A DNA stretch of 64,000 nucleotides. It comes from Leuctra nigra (lineage: Eukaryota > Arthropoda > Insecta > Plecoptera > Leuctridae). The notes below the pieces were generated by a model, which saw only the letters and a list, made by a program, of their open reading frames with translations, did no database searches and had not been told where the DNA came from. Both the position numbers and the translations under genes were made by a program. The DNA lies in NCBI GenBank assembly GCA_934045905.1, contig OW203771.1:21708069-21772068 (forward strand), in the 5' to 3' direction. Below, piece by piece: positions 42,750-55,168 of this stretch. Positions within the stretch are counted from its first letter, which is position 1; each line of letters opens with the position of its first letter.

Positions 42750-45516
42750 CATTTAATTTGATGGGTTTTTACGTATTCTCGTCGGAAGTGCATACCTACT
42801 GCTTTTTACGAGATGAACAATTATCATGTTATTTGCAGGGTTATAGAATAATTATGGATTGAGAAATAAATTTGAGTTGAAATAAATTATGTTTTAATTA
42901 TCTAAGACGGAAGGTTCGGGGACCAAGACATAAATAAACATTTGTATCAATATAATTTGTTTCGATACAATTTTAATGCTATACAATGAGAGTTTAATAG
43001 AACCATGCACTCAAAAGTTAAGTGGTTGGTTGGCGGGGGATAAAGGCCAAAATTCGTGAAAATCTCAAAACTATTGTTCAATTCTCATTTATTTTTTATT
43101 AATTTAAATTTAATTTCTACTTATAACAGTAAAACTCAAGCCAGTTTCCATTGCATTGTTATGCCAGACTTCTTCCTTCTCTAGTGACTCAACTTTTCAA
43201 AAACATTCATAATATAATCTTGGGAAATGCCGCTCAAAGGAAATCACGTGCGTCATATCTGTCATGTTTAAATCGATTTCTTTTACAATTTCGGCAACAA
43301 TGTTCCAGGGACGGATGTTCTTTGTTCGATAAGATAAGCAACCGCGCGATAAAACTTATTTAGATTTCGACATTGTAATTGCTGATAGTCTGAGTAGAAG
43401 GTTTTACAGGATATTTGCATACAGGTTTATTATTAGGCAAGGGAAGCGAACGAGCACTCACATAATCGAACGTGACGTCAAAGTGACGTCCCTCCCAAGG
43501 AAATAGCATGCAACAAGCCAAATCGGGTTATTGTTTTGTTTCGTCTGACGTCAGGCGGCCGTGAATCCGTATGATCTCGAAAATAGGTCCCCAGGTCTAT
43601 TTTTTGTTTTATTGCTTACACCATTTTCTTTAAGCTATACAATGAAATTTTGCATAAATATGTGTCCATTCGTAAGGTCTCTGAAAAAAATCTGACCGCG
43701 TTTGGTCGAATCTGAAGTGAGTTTAGGGGTAGACGGTGTTTTGTTAAACAAATATGCACAATGTCAATGGGGGTCAGGGGGGCGGAAGGCCGCCCAGAAC
43801 CATGCGGGTCCGGGGCGCGCAAAGATCTGTAATTTTTTTAATTTCAGTTATGATATTGGTGCGTTTCTACGCGATTTTGACGATATATAAAGCCTACTTT
43901 TATATCGAGAAAATTGCTTCTACAGTGTCCAAAATCGTCAAATTCTCTGTAAATGATATTGTTTTTAAGTACACCTATTGTCCTGATTTTAACCTCATGG
44001 GGGGATGGTGAAGTGGACAAAAATAGCCATGGGGGGATGGAACTAGCAATATATAGTTTCCTCCGCATCCCTCCCCCCCCCAATTCAACTACTGTGAAAA
44101 GTAAAAACATTGCTTTGCATGTAATTACATTCACTACACACTACACTGGCGGAACCGAAACAGTTTTCCTAACAGTTCTTGTTTCGCTTGCCGGGAAAAC
44201 CCAACATGACTGAGTTTTTTTTCGCGGTTTCTTAATCGAGAGACGAATTATTGGAGGTTCTTTATATTCAACCTCCAAATCGTCTATCCATCATCCATAG
44301 AAAACATGATATTCTGAAGTGAATTGTGCCAAAAACACTTTTTTTTAAACACTCTGCAGTAGATACGAAAATTTGAAATAAATTCGCATATTTCATGTAA
44401 ATACATTTTATGAAGACAAAGTTTCAATAATTAGTATTGGACGCTCTTCTTTTATTATTATACTTTTCACAAATAGTTTACAAAAGGAAGTTTCAATGAT
44501 TGCCATTTAATTCTCTTTAAAATGGGAAGCAATCTAATAATAATTGTATTCTTTTATAATATTTAGAATAGACGAGAATTGCACCAGGAAATTTAACGGT
44601 TAATATTCACAAAAGCCAAACGTGTATGCTTACTTTATGCTGTAGGTAATTATAGATCCGTATTTAAAATGGCAATTGACAGTAGACAGTTGATTCAAGA
44701 GTGATTAAAATGAGTGAGAGTACAATGACAGATAAAAATTCAAAGTGAATAGTTATCGTATAAGCACGTGCTACCACTTGCCCATCGACATTTATTTATA
44801 AGTACTTATAAAATAATGAGATTCCCTTAAAATGCACTGCCTCATAATAGGTATTACCTACAATCGTAACAAAAAAAATAAAAATAAAATGTCCTTACTT
44901 TATATATAATCCGAAAAATAGGATAAGAATAGGAAAAAAGAGTAATGTTCGAAGCTCTGGTTTGACTACTCCTAACGCAGATCAGAAATGTACAATTTAT
45001 GTCTCTAAAATTAGTTTATTTGCCTCATAAAGAGTATTATATAAAGGCTGATAGGTTTATAAAAACAATAACAAATACAGGTGTTGTAAATTAATTTAGG
45101 TGCGAGATCGTGTCACTTACAAGAAGACTCTAAACAAAATCCTTTCGGGAGAGCTTAAAAGCTCGAACAATGTCCGAACTGTAACTAAAGTTTTATGTAA
45201 CCGTGCCATAATAATTTAAGATCGACATTTAATCTGTATTGAATTAAAAGTACTTTAAATTGTAGAACAAAAGCATTATGTCAAGTACACCAAATTATTT
45301 GCTCATTTTGTATTAAATTTTAAGTAATAGGTTTAAAGGAACACAAATAATCCTCAGGGAACAATATTCAGGTAATATGTACAATTCTGTGTTGACGCAA
45401 ACATTATTCTATTATCTGACAAAATTGATATTTTGGAGTTTTTGGGAACGTCCTTCCAATTTTCCATCTCCGTATAAATTGAATAAAGTCACTTAAACCC
45501 AGTCGTCGTGCATTTG
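42750..45516. other. No gene recognised between PER-3 and the hAT MITE
   Basis: AT-rich DNA with a G-rich repeat fragment at about 43770-44070 related to the interior of the CAGTGGCGGC MITE. A GATAAGATAAG plus GATAAAACTTA cluster at 43326-43352 resembles the twin-GATA block but on the other strand. Confidence 0.45.
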
Positions 45517-45524
45517 GTAATAAA

Positions 45525-46065
45525 AGGCTAGGATGTTTATGACCTATGAAACGTCAAAAAAGGTGGGCAAATAGTACCTTAAAACTATTAAAAAGGACCA
45601 TAAAATCCCGAAAAAGGACCAATGAAATTTTATGTATGTAATATTCGTCAACATATTATACAATTTATCGGTTTAGGAGTTGGACTTGGAGTAATATATT
45701 AAAATTAACTTTAAATTATTGTATGCATAAGTCAATGTATCAAGTGTCAATTGTTGATGGCCATCCAAATGGTGGATATAAATTCTATGAATTGGGGTCT
45801 AGACCAAAATTCATAAAATTGTAGTAACTTGAAGCAAACATTTCATATTATTTTCCCCAATAATTAAAAAAAAGGACAAAAAGCCCTTAAAATAGCAAAA
45901 AAAAGGACTGAATTCATAAAAAAAAATTGAGAAAAAGGAATTTTCAGTCCAAATGAAACACATATTTTTGAAATCAGGAACCCATGAAACATATTAATAT
46001 ATCATTTTTAAACGTGTCTGAACAAAAAAACTTAAAAAGGATATGGCATAAACATCCTAGCCCTT
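45525..46065. mobile_element. hAT-type MITE with AAAAAGGACC interior
   Basis: Ends AGGCTAGGATGTTTATG and CATAAACATCCTAGCCCTT are flanked by GTAATAAA (45517-45524, 46066-46073). The interior repeats AAAAAGGACC-type phrases. 541 bp, non-coding. Confidence 0.72.
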
Positions 46066-46073
46066 GTAATAAA

Positions 46074-47250
46074 CTAAAACCTACCAGAAGTGTATGCGAT
46101 ATCCTCAACAGCTCCATGACTTCGTTAAAGCAATTTCCACTCAACGCGTTGAACTGTAGACGAATATTGAAAATCTGATGAAAGTCACAAATCCCTATAT
46201 GCCAATCAGAGGCTGTTATCTCAGCATATTACACTGAACAACCGGTGATAGGAGATTAGTGACGTCATATGATACGGCAAATGTCCATTGGCGTTTTAAA
46301 TTATGGACTCACATACTTTTAAAAGAATGTGATTTTTTTGTAAGTCCTTATCAATCAATGTCAATAGGAAGAAGCTGCATGTGTACCATACGTGAGATGA
46401 TAATATTTTGTTAGAATATGTATTGAAATGGAAATTTTTAATAATTTAAATAATTTTGTTGCGGGGCGTTGTATCCAAATATTAAAAAAATCGTCAATAT
46501 TTTGGATGACCTTCATGACTTTGCAAAATTCGAGCTTTATTGAAACATTTTGATTTATAACAATTTTTTTCCAGTTTTAACCAGAGATTTTTTAAAAATC
46601 ATGTACACTGCAGTCAATTTACATGTGTGCGAAATTTTAGCTCGAATTAGCAGCAGTTGAGACCTTTACGTCGCCAAAATCGGTAAAAAATAAACACGAA
46701 TCTTTCCAAATGTGTGAAGAGACGCTATCGATCAAGAACGAAGTAAGATTGATAAAGTTTATTTTTTAGATGAATGAACTGAACTTTTAGAAAATTAATT
46801 TAGGAATTAACTAATTACCACAACACATTACTTTGTTTATGAAAATATTTATAATGTCCAACATACCTGCCTTCAAGACAATTTCATAACTTCATATTTC
46901 GGACCCCTACAGGATTTTTAGGGCTCCCATTAAAACTTTTTATTTCTCTATATCATTTAAAATATTTAAAAAATATTTGCACATCCTTTTATACCTACAA
47001 TAAAACATTTTCAAAACGTTATAAACATTTGTTAATCATTGATTTCTATCAAATCAAATTGTGTTGGTGATTCCATAGTTGGAATGAAATAAATCGACTA
47101 AACTCAACAAATGAGGTCTGGCGGTGAAGGGCAAATGCCAGCTGTATTCAAACTACTTATTTAATGGAGAACATTCTGATTTAGCATATAGTGTGGTCAA
47201 ATTTTAAACATTGATTTATGTTTGTCATGACCTTCAAGTACCTAGTTTCA
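46074..47250. other. No feature recognised
   Basis: AT-rich single-copy-looking sequence with no long frame, inverted repeat or tRNA-like structure that I could support. Confidence 0.4.
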
Positions 47251-47587
47251 AGTTTCAAGTTTAGTATCCATTTTTACAGAGTGGTTACAGTATGTAGATC
47301 ACAAAGTATTGACCCAGAAGCCGTTACGCTTTATTAGGGCATGTGGAATATCTAATGATAATAAATAATAATAATATTAAGAACAATTATAATAATTATA
47401 GTAGAAGAAGATAATGATTAAAAATAATAACTAGGTTGTTGGTTACAGTATGATAATTGTATACCATTATAATTAAAGATTATTAATACCTACTATGTTA
47501 TCAGTAACACATGACATCAAAATGACACAAGGATTATGCACAACTTAGTTCCACTGTCTTCCGAAATAACACAGGATAAGGCAAAAC

Positions 47588-49183
47588 TTACTTTTTACTT
47601 TCTTCTAAATACTCGTCTATGGAATAGTATGCTTTATTTATAAGGTACTGCTTGAGTTGATGTTTGAAACTACCATATTCATCAATTCCCTTGAGCTTGT
47701 TAGGTAGTGCGTTGTACAGTATTGTGTTGCTGTATTGCGAGTTCTTCTGAGTGCATTTGGTTCTGAATTGTTCTACATGTATGTTTTGTGTCTGTCTTGT
47801 GTTATGTGTGTGTACATCCGTGTTTTGCGTAACATCTTTTCTTAGTTTAGTCGCTAGGAGAGATTCTAATATGTATAGGCTGGGGAAAGTTAGAATTTTG
47901 TATTTTATAAAGTGTTTTTTACAATCTGGTTTTTTGAACGAGTTTATGTTTTTATACTTCAATCCAAACAACGCCCGTATTGCCTTCCTCTGCACTGTAA
48001 AGATTTTATTAGCATTTGTTGAGTTACCCCAAAATCTTATTCCATATCTGACGTGGGACTCGAAATTTGCATGGTAGACAAGCTTCGCTGTCTTCATATT
48101 TGTTATCGAGATGATTGTTTTGAGGGAAAAATATGCAGAATTTAATTTATTTAATAGTTTTTGACAGTGACTCTTCCAGTTAAGGTTCTCATCAATAGTT
48201 ATTCCTAGGAATTTAGTCTCCTGTACCTCTTTTAATTCAGTATTATCGAATCTATTTGTGATTTTCATTTTTGTTGGTGTGTTACTTGTTTCGTTTTTTA
48301 TTTTAAAGTTAATATAGTTAGTTTTCTGTGAGTTTAGAATGAGGTAATTGTCGTTAAACCATTTAGTAGCCTTGACGAGTGCTTCCTCTGTGTTTTGTTT
48401 AAGGGTTTCTTTTGTGTTCCCCTTGATTGTTATATTAGTGTCGTCAGCATATAGTTCTGATAGTGGAATGGTTTCTGGAAGGTCATTTATATATAATATG
48501 AATAACAGTGGTCCAAGGATGCTTCCCTGTGGGACACCACAGGTAGTGTCTTGGGGTTCAGAAAGCAGTCTTAATTCTTTGTTGTTACTATCTATTGAAG
48601 TTATTTGGACGAATTGAATTCTGTTATGTAAATATGATTCTAATAATTTGAGAGCTACACCTCTTACCCCGTAGTGTTCGAGTTTAGCCAGTAGAATTGA
48701 ATGTTTTATGCTGTCGAAAACCTTTGAAAGGTCGCAGAAGAGTCCTAATGTGTGTTCTTTATTTTCTAGTCCTATTATAGTATTTTGAATGAATCTTTCT
48801 ATAGTGGAAGAAGTGGATTTATTTCTTCTGAAGCCGCTTTGGTTATTAGTTAAAAGATTTTCTTGTTCTAGGAAAGAGGAAAGTCGAGTGTGTATTATCT
48901 TTTCAAAATTTTTTGAAATTGCCGGTAAAATTGATATTGGCCTATAGTTTTCAGTAGACATTTTATCACCTTTTTTGAAGATAGGTATAATTTTTGCTTC
49001 TTTAAGTTTTTGTGGGAAAATTCCTTTTTCAATACATGAGTTGAATATGTGTGTGAGGGGTATGGCTAGTTCATTTATAGATTTTTTTAGTAAGCTAGTG
49101 GGTATGTTGTCCATCCCATAGGAATGTTTGTTTTTTAATTTGGATGTTACTTTAATTAACTCCAACTCACAAGTAGTCTGCAC
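47588..49183 (-). pseudogene. LINE-2 reverse transcriptase (degenerate element)
   Basis: 531 aa with reverse-transcriptase blocks: IIPIFKKGD, NYRPISILP, QSGFRRNKST, motif A FCDLSKVFDS (usually SKAFD), motif B CGVPQGSILGPLLFILYIND and motif C YADD, then a thumb and a C-terminal part. Sequence style fits the CR1/Jockey group. The frame is broken just upstream: the linker region is at 49190-49564 in another register and the endonuclease at 49750-50371 in a third. The element is therefore dead as it stands. An (AAT)-rich 3' region lies at about 47340-47440. Confidence 0.85.
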
Positions 49184-49189
49184 AAAAAA

Positions 49190-49564
49190 TTATTTAATTG
49201 GTCTACTAATTTTATTAAGGTGGTACTGGAAAGCATGTTTATTCGTTTTGATTAGGCTAGTGCTGTCCTTTGTGATGTTGACAAAGTCTGTATTAAAAAT
49301 GGTGGCTACTCTTCTAGGTTCTGTGATCGTTTCGTTTTTGTGCTGAGGAACCAGATTCTTTGTCTCTTTGATTTTTTGTGTGTTTGTATAACTCTTCACG
49401 ATTTCCCATATTACTTTTGATCGCTCCGTTCCTTTCTTTTCTAGAATTTGCTTGTTTATGCTCAGCCTTTTGGCTGCTTTAATGACCTTCCTGAAGGTTT
49501 TTTTTGTGTTTTTGTAGTGTTGTTTCAGGAAGTCTGTATTAAAATGTGTTTGCAGATGGTACAA
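49190..49564 (-). pseudogene. LINE-2 segment between endonuclease and reverse transcriptase
   Basis: 124 codons of Lys/Asn/Thr-rich sequence (KKTFRKVIKAAKRL, SKVIWEIVKSYTN), typical of the linker before the RT in this group. Separated from the RT frame by a stop or frameshift near 49186 and from the endonuclease by another near 49570-49750. Confidence 0.65.
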
Positions 49565-49749
49565 GCACTTTAAGTTTTTTGCTGATAATTTTATTCCCGG
49601 GGTTATCCAAGCTTGTTTTGAGGATTTTTGGCCGATTAAATATTTTTAATTGGAAAGCTTTTTTCAAATTTAGTTTTTAGTATTTCTGCAAATTTATTAT
49701 ACTTATCATTTGGATCTTCCATAGTGTACATTTCATTCCAGTCCCTGGT

Positions 49750-50371
49750 TTATTTCGTCCCTGAAATATTGGATATTTTCCTCATTGAAGCGTCTCGTTT
49801 CAATTGTTTTTTTTGGGAGGGGGTTGTTTGTAATTTTGTTTTGACATATATCATCTGAGCTCTGTGATCAGATAAACAATTTTCTATGACTTCACTTGTA
49901 AATGTGTTGAGGGGTAGATTTGTCGCTATATTATCAATTGTTTTTGCTGTGTTGTATCTAAGATCTATTCTGGTAGCTTCTTTTATTGTTAGCCCGAGAT
50001 TATGTGATGTTAAACAGTTAATTAATTCTATACTTTCGTTTGATTGGATGGCTGTGTTTATATTGAAGTCTCCAGCTAAGATTATGTCTTTGTTTTCAGC
50101 TGTGACTTTGTTTAATGCTTGGTCAAGCGTGTTGATAAATGTTTTGATATCTCCCCTAGGAGATCTGTATGCCGATATTATAACAATATTTTTTTCTGTG
50201 TTGTAATTAGTATTGTGATTTTTTTTCTTGTTTGGTTCGTTACGATTTATTTCTATTGATGCAAGTTCTATATGTTTTTCTATACTGAGCTGTCGAATAT
50301 CTGCTCTTGCTTTGACTTCTTTTCCTAACTTTGTGTGTGTAGATATTACGGTCCCTCCATGTTTATATCTA
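49750..50371 (-). pseudogene. LINE-2 endonuclease, C-terminal part
   Basis: Contains ISAYRSP, ILAGDFNINT, TIDNIATN and LSDHRAQMIYV, the later AP-endonuclease blocks. The sequence enters from RYKHGG at 50371; the preceding part of the same domain is 3 kb away at 53365-53545, separated by an insertion. Confidence 0.75.
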
Positions 50372-50799
50372 GTGGAGCGGTCGCTCCACCCAGCCAAGTC
50401 GTACTATACACTCACAGTCACTCAACATACCGTAAATGCCTAATAAACTGAGGAGCAGACCAACTACTTTTACTGTAAGCAACAACATGGCATTTTCGGC
50501 CTACTGGATCTCAAAATTGGTAAATCTCACATTGTTGCGAAATATCTTAATTTCGAGCTATGGCCCACCCCACTACATATACCAAATTTGGGAACAATAG
50601 GTTATGCCATTTGCGCGCTAGAGGACCGAGAAAACAGTGAAATTACATCACTTTCTGATTCTGATGATGATATCAGGAAACGTTGCTATCACCGCCACAG
50701 CCTAAACAGCTGAACCGATCAACCTGAAATTTTTACCACATATGCACTTTTGGCGTCTGATGATACCTTGCCTCTTGTGATTTTTTGTGCCGCCATTTT

Positions 50800-52145
50800 T
50801 AAACCGGAAGTGACGTCATATATGAAAAACGGCTGGACCGATTAGAACGACATTAGCGCCATTCGGTTGAGATGGTCATCTATATGAAGTATGTTACTTA
50901 AAAATATAATTTTCTTATATTCTAAACCGGAAGTGGCGTCATAAATTTGCAATATTTAGCTTATTTCATCAAATTATACTTTAAATACACATATCATTAT
51001 CTTACATTGTAACAAAGACAATACAAAATTATAATTTCAATACACAGTGTTCTCGGCCGCCATTCCTGAAACCGGAAGTGACGTCATACATCGAAAACGC
51101 CTGTACCGATTGCCACTGAACTAGCTCCTGTATATTCATTCTGCAATCTATTTGAAAAATCAATTGGGATAAATGAATATACAAATTAACGGTACCGGAA
51201 ATGGCGGCAGGAACCACTAAATGAAACCGGAAGTGACGTCATATATTGAAAACGGCATGAGCGATTTGACGGAAATTAGCGCTATTGAATTCAGAAGGTC
51301 ATTCATGAAGTATCAACTAGATAAAACTAAATTGTTTTCTTATTACCTATACCGGAAATGACGTCATAAAAATGCTAAATGACGTCATTAATATTCTAAA
51401 GGACACTAAATTCACCACTTTATACTTTTAAATAGATATTTAGTAAACATACATTGTAAATAATTATAAATTCAAGGTTGCAGTGCTCTCGGCCGCCATT
51501 TTCTAAAACCGGAAGTGACGTCATATAACGAAAACAGCTGTACCGATTGCAACTAAATTTTGGAATTGTGTAGGACTTATAATTATGAATTCAATACGAC
51601 ATTAATTTCGGCCGCCATTGTTAAAACCGGAAGTGACGTCATATATCGAAAACGGATGTACCGATTGCAACCAAATTTTAGAATTATGTCGGACTAATAT
51701 AATTATGAACTAAAGACGACATTATTTTCGGCCGCCATTGTCAAAACCGGAAGTGACGTCATATATCGAAAACGGCTGTACCAATTGCAACCAAATTTTG
51801 GAAATGTGTAGGACTAATAATTATGAATTAAAGACGACATTATTTTCGGCCGCCATTGTTAAAACCGAAGTGACGTCATTATCGAAAGCGGCTGTACCGA
51901 TTGCAACCAAATTTTGGAAATAGTATGACTAATAATTATGAATTCAAGACGACATTATTTTCGGCCGCCATTTCAAAACCGGAAGGGACGTTATAATATA
52001 TCGAAAACGGCTGTACCGATTGCAATCAAATTATGCAATTTTGTAGGACTAATAATTATGAATTCAAGACGACATTAATTTCGGCCGCCATTTCAAAACC
52101 GGAAGGGACGTTATAATATATCGAAAACGGCTGGACCGATTGTAA
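50800..52145 (+). repeat. ~118-bp satellite with ETS/CRE and YY1-like sites
   Basis: Eleven or so units; CCGG anchors fall at 51509, 51627, 51747 and later, 113-120 bp apart, with more diverged units before. Each unit has GGCCGCCATTNT, then AACCGGAAGTGACGTCATA, then ACGGCTGTACCGATTGCAA. CCGGAAGT is an ETS core, TGACGTCA the CRE/ATF palindrome, and the complement of GCCGCCATTTT a YY1-type site. Confidence 0.75.
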
Positions 52146-52250
52146 TTTCTTAGTACCTATCCTAATCGGTTGAGGCGTATTTTTTTAAAGAAATTAGTCC
52201 TTGCTCGGACATGTGCTACAAGCTGTATGAATAAACTAACAAAAGAAGTG

Positions 52251-53361
52251 ATATCCCAGAAAAAAACACTCCGTGTAAAAAAGGCAGCCAAGTCTCTTTA
52301 CTTAAAAAAAAATCAACACCGAAAAGGAGTGATATCAAAAAAGGAGCCAAGTCAATGACATTTCCAAATATTTAATCGTATCTTTGAAATAAAAGTATAA
52401 ACACCGAGAAATACTTTACAAAAGGACTTGGCGCATCGTTTTTTTAAAGACATTTTTCTATTCATAAGCATATGCCATTTATATACAACCGTAATTTAGA
52501 AATTTTAGAATAATAGGGACACAACTTTCAATTACATATTATACCTACATACCTACTGTAAAATATTTTCTATTTGAATATGTACGCGATGAAACTTGTT
52601 GCCTATATTTGTAATAAATATACAATAGTTATCTTCATATTATTGTTTCGTGGTCAACATAATTAAGTCTCATGCGTTATACCTTCTCACAATGAAATAC
52701 ATTTCTATTAATCCACATTTTATAACAATACATTTCACAAAGTACACAGTGAAGTCACATTGAACAACTATTAAAACCATAATAATATATACCATATAAT
52801 GGTATAATATATACCATAATAATTTACTGCCATAATATAATAGTGTTCTATAAATAGTTAGTAATTATTTGACAACTTTTCATGATTTCCTTCAGTCATG
52901 ATCAAATTATGAAAAGATATCCTTCTAATATCACCATATTAACAGTGCTATAAGAATATATATGAGCCCACTTCCTTGTTATTTAATTCTACCTCCCTTA
53001 TTATTACTTCTATTACAGCATGACATCTTTCTTCTATCGCCATTACAAAATTATAAAATAGCCATTACCAAAAGTAGCTTGATTCATAGATACTGGCTCA
53101 AATAAAAAGAGGAATATGTACCTACTTGTTAATAATCTTTCCACTTTTAGGATAGAATGATGTCTTTAAAAAAACGATGCGCCAAGTCCTTTTGTAAAGT
53201 ATTTCTCGGTGTTTATACTTTTATTTCAAAGATACGATTAAATATTTGGAAATGTCATTGACTTGGCTCCTTTTTTGATATCACTCCTTTTCGGTGTTGA
53301 TTTTTTTTTAAGTAAAGAGACTTGGCTGCCTTTTTTACACGGAGTGTTTTTTTCTGGGATA
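52251..53361. mobile_element. Long-TIR DNA element (202-bp inverted ends)
   Basis: 52251-52452 and 53160-53361 are near-identical inverted copies, beginning ATATCCCAGAAAAAAACACT. The 707-bp AT-rich middle is non-coding. TA at the outermost bases may be the target site. High arm identity suggests recent origin or gene conversion between arms. Confidence 0.7.
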
Positions 53362-53364
53362 TAG

Positions 53365-53545
53365 ATCTACTGTAAGAGTCTCCGATTTTGAAGTTGCACA
53401 GGTTGACTGATTTTATCTCGTCTTCTTTGAGCCAATGCTCCGTTAGACATACTACATCTATCATTTTTTCCGTACCTTCATACTTATCTAAAAATATTTC
53501 AAGTCCATTTTTTGAAGATTGTATTGCTTGGATGTTTTGGTGCAT
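53365..53545 (-). pseudogene. LINE-2 endonuclease, N-terminal part (displaced by insertion)
   Basis: Encodes MHQNIQAIQSSKNGLEIF.. and VVCLTEHWL, the first endonuclease blocks, ending GDSYSR at about 53365. It continues logically into RYKHGG at 50371. ATCTA flanks the inserted DNA on both sides (50367-50371 and 53365-53369). Confidence 0.72.
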
Positions 53546-53689
53546 AATGTTAAATGTTGCATTACTAATGATTTCATGAGAGCTGATTTTATGTTTGTTG
53601 TTTGTGAAAGTGTGCGATGTATGTGTGTTATTCGAGTCAATGGGGTTACAAGTACTTGTTTTTTGTGTGTGACTTGGGTTTCTTACATG

Positions 53690-53899
53690 TCAGAAAGACT
53701 GTAATATCCTAGGTTTGGGCATGCGCTGAGGGCGGGTGTTCGTAAGATTCGTTTTCTTAATTGTCCCAGTTTTCTTTGCCCCTTCCTTTGCCCCTTTCAC
53801 AGCGTCCGACTGGGCTGGGCTGGGTACCTTCGCTGCTCTCGGCTCCAGGGCTGGACTGGGCATCTTCGCTGCCCTCCGGACAGCGAGGGCAGCGATCAT
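53690..53899 (-). other. GC-rich Ala/Pro/Lys reading frame upstream of LINE-2
   Basis: A 69-codon frame with an internal duplication (AAKMPSPALEPR / AAKVPSPAQ) and a KKTGTIKKT basic stretch, ending at 53690. Base composition differs sharply from the surroundings. Position suggests the 3' part of a LINE-2 ORF1, but no diagnostic motif is present. Confidence 0.3.
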
Positions 53900-54463
53900 C
53901 CGGACTCCGGATGATATGACTATTCATATCATATCAATCTTTGATCATTTAGGTGTGGTCATTATATTTACCTACTTTTCATTCTCTGACAAAATGTTCT
54001 TTACCGATTGTATCTGGACTTATTATGTAGACAACACCTAGTTTTAGCTGAAGTGGAAAATTGTATTATATTTGACAGGACCTAGTTATCTTTATCAACA
54101 GATTGTGTCATCTTTTGGGTGTTGTCACAATTTACGTGTGGGATGGAGATAGTGGAAAGTTATAATTACATACAACACAATCAATTAACTTTGTTCGCTT
54201 CTTTATTTATTGTCGTAGTCGTTGTTATTGGCGCCAGCTAGAGTGATTCACAGAAGGGTTTAAAACATTCGAATAATTACATTTTCAATAACTCACCAAA
54301 TGTAATCAACACGAAACCCTGACAAAATTAGTTTTGTCAACTGTGTTTTGTGTCAATCTCACACTGGTCTATTTGGGATTTGGGATTTGCATACCCCTTT
54401 TTGCAAATCATTTAATATCTCATCATCAACATGAGGGGTAGGTAGGGTCGTGGAAAAATATGT

Positions 54464-54566
54464 CGATCATCCCTACGCTTATGCCATCCCGCCATACAAC
54501 GGAGCGCTGGTATACCTTTGTTCGATCTCCGTTGTATGGCGGGAGGGTATAGCGTAGGGATGATCG
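54464..54566. repeat. 103-nt hairpin downstream of PER-4
   Basis: CGATCATCCCTACGC at the left and GCGTAGGGATGATCG at the right are complements; pairing continues through CCCGCCATACAACGGAG with a few bulges to a loop of about 23 nt. Size fits a small MITE or a microRNA-type precursor. Confidence 0.6.
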
Positions 54567-55168
54567 AGATATTATTCCAAAACTGTACACTGGCAGAAGG
54601 ATATACAAGTAAAAATGAGACGTATTATGGTACTGGTTTGTTGTTGAAATATTGACATATTTCCATAAAACAACTATAGCTGTCAATGTATAGGACACAT
54701 AATGTATGTGACTTCCACATTTCATAAGAGTTTCTCTTTTAATTGAAGGAAAGGTACTTGTGTCGTTCTGCCTCTGTACCCTTAATAATATGACATGTTA
54801 AATAAGAATAATAGATTAATATAATATTATTGTATGGCAGAAATGAGGTCTGTATAATAATCTGTACCTCAGAAATAGAAGGGCGGAGGTCCAATATTCG
54901 ATTTTGTGTTGCACACTTTTTGAATTATGTAATCTACTTCTATCAATTGCCATTTGACTGATGTCAACAAATTCATATATTGAATTATTTTCTTACACAA
55001 TGGCTCTGTCACCATTACAAATATGATTGAATGATGACAGAATCACTGGAATTTGAGATCATCTCAAGAATCATTGAAAGGGACTTCTGTCCTTCTACCT
55101 CTGAAGTACAGATATGTAGATAGCGATGAGATTTATATTCATTGTGTACTTTTGAAACTTTTATAGAA

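Larger units (their letters stand above)
50372..53364. mobile_element. Composite 3-kb insertion inside LINE-2
   Basis: Bounded by ATCTA at both ends where the LINE endonuclease is split. The left ~1.9 kb holds a satellite (50800-52145). The right ~1.1 kb is a long-TIR element (52251-53361). The ends of the whole insertion are not inverted repeats, so it may be two events. No ORF of meaning. Confidence 0.55.

Noticed and set aside
54240..54330. Possible start exon for PER-3 with a GTGAGT donor near 54290
   Set aside because: No in-frame ATG precedes the donor within a reasonable distance, and it is 12 kb away; the donor at 42294 fits better.
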